Positions 61,670 to 64,000 of a stretch of 64,000 bases of DNA are shown piece by piece. Every line of letters starts with the position of its first letter. Position 1 is the first letter of the stretch. Made by a program: the position numbers and the translations under genes. The stretch is from Chelonobacter sp050613185. Its GTDB lineage: Bacteria > Pseudomonadota > Gammaproteobacteria > Enterobacterales > Pasteurellaceae. The stretch covers positions 2,418,001 to 2,482,000 of the forward strand of contig NZ_CP192511.1 of assembly GCF_050613185.1 (NCBI RefSeq), written 5' to 3'. The notes below the pieces were generated by a model. That model did no database searches. It was not told the DNA's origin and saw only the letters and a list, made by a program, of their open reading frames with translations.

Positions 61670-62468
61670 TTACTTCTCTTCCTCCGCGTGCGGAGGGAGT
61701 ACCATTTTTCGCAAGAAAAATGGGGGGGAGGGGTAATATAAAAGTGCGGTCGGGATTTCGCCGTTTCTGACGTCCAAATTAATATTTTGGCTGACCGCAC
61801 TTTGCGTGGTCGTGCTGTCGTCTTTGCTGACATTGCCCAACGCGCTCATCTCCGCCGACATGCCCGCCATCGCCAGATTGCCCATATCGGTCGACAACCC
61901 GCCGCTGACACTCTGCATACTGACTTCACTGTGATTCTCAATATTCTCCGTCGTCAGTGTGCCGGTGCTAAAGTAGTTTTTATTTGCCCTGACCGCTATT
62001 CGGGTCGCCCTCTTGCTGGGCATAATTTTGACCCTGCGGAGCTAACTTCACGCCGCCGACTTCTTTAGCGCTCTCGCCGCCGCCGACACTGAAACCGCCA
62101 CTCACTCCAAGCGTACTGCCTTTGTAATTGGCATGGTTTTCAATATCCCGAGAATCTATCGTGCCTGTGCGGAAACGGTTTTTTCCCTTCGATTCTGCCT
62201 GTGCCGTTGAGGTGATTAAGCCGCCACTCAATTCAGTATGCCCCTTCACCGCCACTTGGTAGCCGTCATCCCCGGCAAAAATGCCGGATTGTTCTTGCAC
62301 ACTGGCAATTATTAAATCACCGCCGATAGACACACCATCACTAAAGCGTACAGACTTACCTACCGCACTTCTGCGCTCAGAAGGCGTTTTCGATTTTGCC
62401 AGCTCCGAAACAACGATAAATTGTTGCTGGGATTGGCTGAATATGATACGGTGACTCGTTTTGTTCAA
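61670..62468 (-). pseudogene. Hemagglutinin/CdiA-type remnant: secretion N-terminus fused to distal repeats, frameshifted
   Basis: The minus-strand frame starting at a TTG (62468) after AAGGAA begins MNKTSHRIIFSQSQQQFIVV and SELAKS, the extended signal-peptide region typical of large two-partner-secreted hemagglutinins. It then passes at once into SIGGDLIIASVQEQSGIFAGDDGYQVAV and a TGTIDSRDIENHANYKGSTLGVSGGFS unit, which belong to the far distal part of such proteins. Thousands of bases are missing. A frameshift at about 62000-62023 leads to a second unit (TGTLTTENIENHSEVSMQSVSGG). The frame then ends in a family B repeat. The TTG may be a decayed ATG. The fragment is probably non-functional or a recombination donor. 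Confidence 0.78.
61672..61735. repeat. Dispersed palindromic repeat, family B, inside the hemagglutinin remnant
   Basis: The sequence matches the left half of 15756-15888: CTTCCTCCGCGTGCGGAGGG, then CCATTTTTC...GAAAAATGGGGG. It replaces the downstream end of the broken hemagglutinin reading frame, which runs into it. Confidence 0.62.
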
Positions 62469-62512
62469 ATTTAATTTTTTCCTTTTTACTTTCCTACAAT
62501 TAATTCTTGAAT

Positions 62513-63094
62513 TTAGGCTTGAAATTGAGTTATAACCCTTCTGTCATAATCATATAGTTCAATTTCTTTTGATTCTAATTTTGACCAATTATCAATATAT
62601 ATTTCTTCAATATTATGGAATCTCATTAAATAATGTCCATTTTTTACAATACAAAAAGCTTTAAAATCATTAAATATAACAAAAAATTCTCCAGAGTAAT
62701 CCGAGATCATTGAACCAAAAACTCTATTATAATTGAAAATACTTGACTTTAATTTAGATACTACACTTGGTTTAAAATAATTTAATATGATATTAAATTC
62801 ACTTTCATCAAAAATCAGTGGTATAGCATAAAAAAATTTAAATTGAGAAATTATGTCCTCCATATAATTTTTCATAATTGCTTCGTCATCATAATCAAAA
62901 TTTAGAAAATCAATAAACTTGAAATCCCTTAGAATAAATTCAGTGTTATATTCCTCACATTCAAAGTTTATAATTTTTTTATAAAATGATACTATATTAT
63001 TAAGCTCAAATTCATTCACATTAAAATCTTTTTCATTTAAATCCAGATAAGGATCACAATATTCATACCAAGGTTCCACTCTAATTATTTTCAT
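62513..63094 (-). CDS. Unknown AT-rich gene, probable CdiI-type immunity protein
   Basis: The product has 193 residues. The ATG at 63094 overlaps the end of the upstream toxin gene by 14 bases. I do not recognise the family. The sequence is acidic and aromatic (many Asp, Glu, Phe, Tyr) with no signal peptide or membrane segment, so cytosolic. Its DNA is clearly more AT-rich than all neighbours and contains no uptake signal, suggesting acquisition from elsewhere. Position directly after a CdiA-type C-terminus is that of the immunity gene in contact-dependent inhibition and other polymorphic toxin loci. Immunity function is inferred from context only. Confidence 0.65.
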   Translation of the reverse strand: MKIIRVEPWYEYCDPYLDLNEKDFNVNEFELNNIVSFYKKIINFECEEYNTEFILRDFKFIDFLNFDYDDEAIMKNYMEDIISQFKFFYAIPLIFDESEFNIILNYFKPSVVSKLKSSIFNYNRVFGSMISDYSGEFFVIFNDFKAFCIVKNGHYLMRFHNIEEIYIDNWSKLESKEIELYDYDRRVITQFQA

Positions 63095-64000
63095 AACAGA
63101 CCTCAATAATTTTCTTTCTATCTGGACGCTGCAACTCAATTGTCATAGGACCTGTTTTACTAGGTCTAAAAATAGCCCTTTCTCCTGATGGAAAAACTGC
63201 AATTCGTCTATCATTAGAATATGTGATTTTGGCATCTTTAGTTAAATTTTCCCAATCTGTTTCTATTGATACACCTGCTGGTTTCTTGGCATTTTTTACA
63301 CCGCTGCCAGCCGTAGTATCAATCGCATCGCTTAAATAATTATTAAATCTTTCCAATGAATTTGCTGTTGAACCTTTAAAGTTGCCTAACGTAATATTTT
63401 TGCTGTTTACTTTAACCTCATTAAGCAAATATCCTGTAGAATCTCCAACAACAGGCAATTTATCATTCGCACTAACACCTTTCGCTAAAGGTGATAGCAT
63501 ATTATCGACTGATTTAACCGCAACTGACCCTGCTTTTGCCGCCGGCAGCACTTCCGCAACCACCGTTCCGCCTCTGACTAACGGTACAAGTGCGGTTTCG
63601 GCAGTCATCTCTTTGCCATATAGGGCATTAACATCCGCTTGATTGTAATGCGTTCTCAGTAAATCCCCTGACGCACTATCAAATGTTGCCCATTTTTCTG
63701 TTGCGCAAGCCGTCGGATGTTTTAAGCATTCCGATAAACTGTGTGCCAAATTGCCGGTGACGCCTCGGAGGGTTTCTGTCGGTGAGTTTAAGGCTGCCCT
63801 TGCCGCCTCGCTAAGCGCATTACCGCCGTCTTTCACCCCCTCAAAAACAAGATTATTCTTCACTTTCGGCACAAGGGTATTCGTCAGCAACTGATTGTTT
63901 TCTCGATTATACCTTGCAGCTAAATCCGAATATTTCCCAATAGAGTAATACTCGTCGCGTGAAGCACTAAACAGGTTTTGTGGTTTGCCGTCGCTGTTGA
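63081..64000 (-). CDS. CdiA/hemagglutinin-type toxin, C-terminal 306 residues (gene continues beyond the window)
   Basis: The frame is open to the window edge and ends at 63081. It reads an ENN motif (63894-63902, RENNQLLTN), reminiscent of the VENN boundary that precedes variable CdiA-CT toxins, then a pre-toxin part with AALNSPTETLRGVTGNLAHSL, HYNQADVNALYGKEM and AAKAGSVAVKSVDN. The last ~125 residues, from about DKLPVVGDST to the end, are the presumed toxin domain (ITYSNDRRIAVFPSGERAIF and RPSKTGPMTIELQRPDRKK). I cannot name the toxin fold. Base composition falls towards the 3' end, as expected for an exchanged C-terminal cassette. It overlaps the immunity-type gene by 14 bases. Confidence 0.78.
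   Translation of the reverse strand, partial: NSDGKPQNLFSASRDEYYSIGKYSDLAARYNRENNQLLTNTLVPKVKNNLVFEGVKDGGNALSEAARAALNSPTETLRGVTGNLAHSLSECLKHPTACATEKWATFDSASGDLLRTHYNQADVNALYGKEMTAETALVPLVRGGTVVAEVLPAAKAGSVAVKSVDNMLSPLAKGVSANDKLPVVGDSTGYLLNEVKVNSKNITLGNFKGSTANSLERFNNYLSDAIDTTAGSGVKNAKKPAGVSIETDWENLTKDAKITYSNDRRIAVFPSGERAIFRPSKTGPMTIELQRPDRKKIIEVCYENN

Overview
The window is chromosomal DNA from a gammaproteobacterium of the family Pasteurellaceae. The best evidence is the 9-base DNA uptake signal AAGTGCGGT/ACCGCACTT, which I counted by eye about 80 times in 64 kb. This is the Haemophilus/Pasteurella-type signal, not the Actinobacillus/Mannheimia variant. Gene content (macAB, sspAB, rlmN-pilW-rodZ-ispG-hisS-yfgM, xseB-ispA-dxs, ribH-nusB-thiL-pgpA, potABC) fits a naturally competent Pasteurellaceae. 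I cannot name the species.

Layout. 1-480: left boundary of an integrated element, with the N-terminus of a P4-type integrase running off the edge, a cluster of short repeats, and tRNA-Val(GAC) as the likely attachment gene. 480-29,400: mostly core genes: cystine transporter tcyP, glnS, a macA-macB-outer membrane channel efflux operon, cspD, topA, msrA, thiI, the isoprenoid operon xseB-ispA-dxs, an orphan small RNA candidate, the ribH-nusB-thiL-pgpA-rhtC-like operon, potABC, cdd, smrB, prmB and yciC-B-A-I. 29,400-43,200: copA/cueR copper defence with a textbook CueR promoter, sspAB, a lipoprotein built from 11-residue repeats, dapD, the rlmN-to-yfgM operon on the minus strand, and htpX.

43,200-64,000 is more accessory. 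It starts with epmC and then two tandem IgA1-protease-like (peptidase S6) autotransporters; the second carries a frameshift and a six-unit 48-bp tandem repeat. serS follows. Next comes a carbon-use block: a periplasmic DUF4432 aldose-epimerase-like protein, aldA, the L-lactate permease lctP and lutABC, with CRP-like sites upstream of the first and fourth genes. These genes could carry L-lactaldehyde to L-lactate to pyruvate. The right edge holds a contact-dependent inhibition (CdiA-type) toxin C-terminus, a very AT-rich overlapping immunity-type gene, and a broken hemagglutinin remnant whose secretion N-terminus is fused directly to distal repeat sequence.

Small non-autonomous repeats are scattered between genes: a ~108-bp family with perfect inverted ends, one copy carrying an uptake signal; a CTCCCTCCGC palindrome family; a 199-bp element inserted exactly in the ispG stop codon; and a 79-bp inverted repeat that forms the end of smrB. 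No insertion sequence, rRNA operon or CRISPR array was seen.
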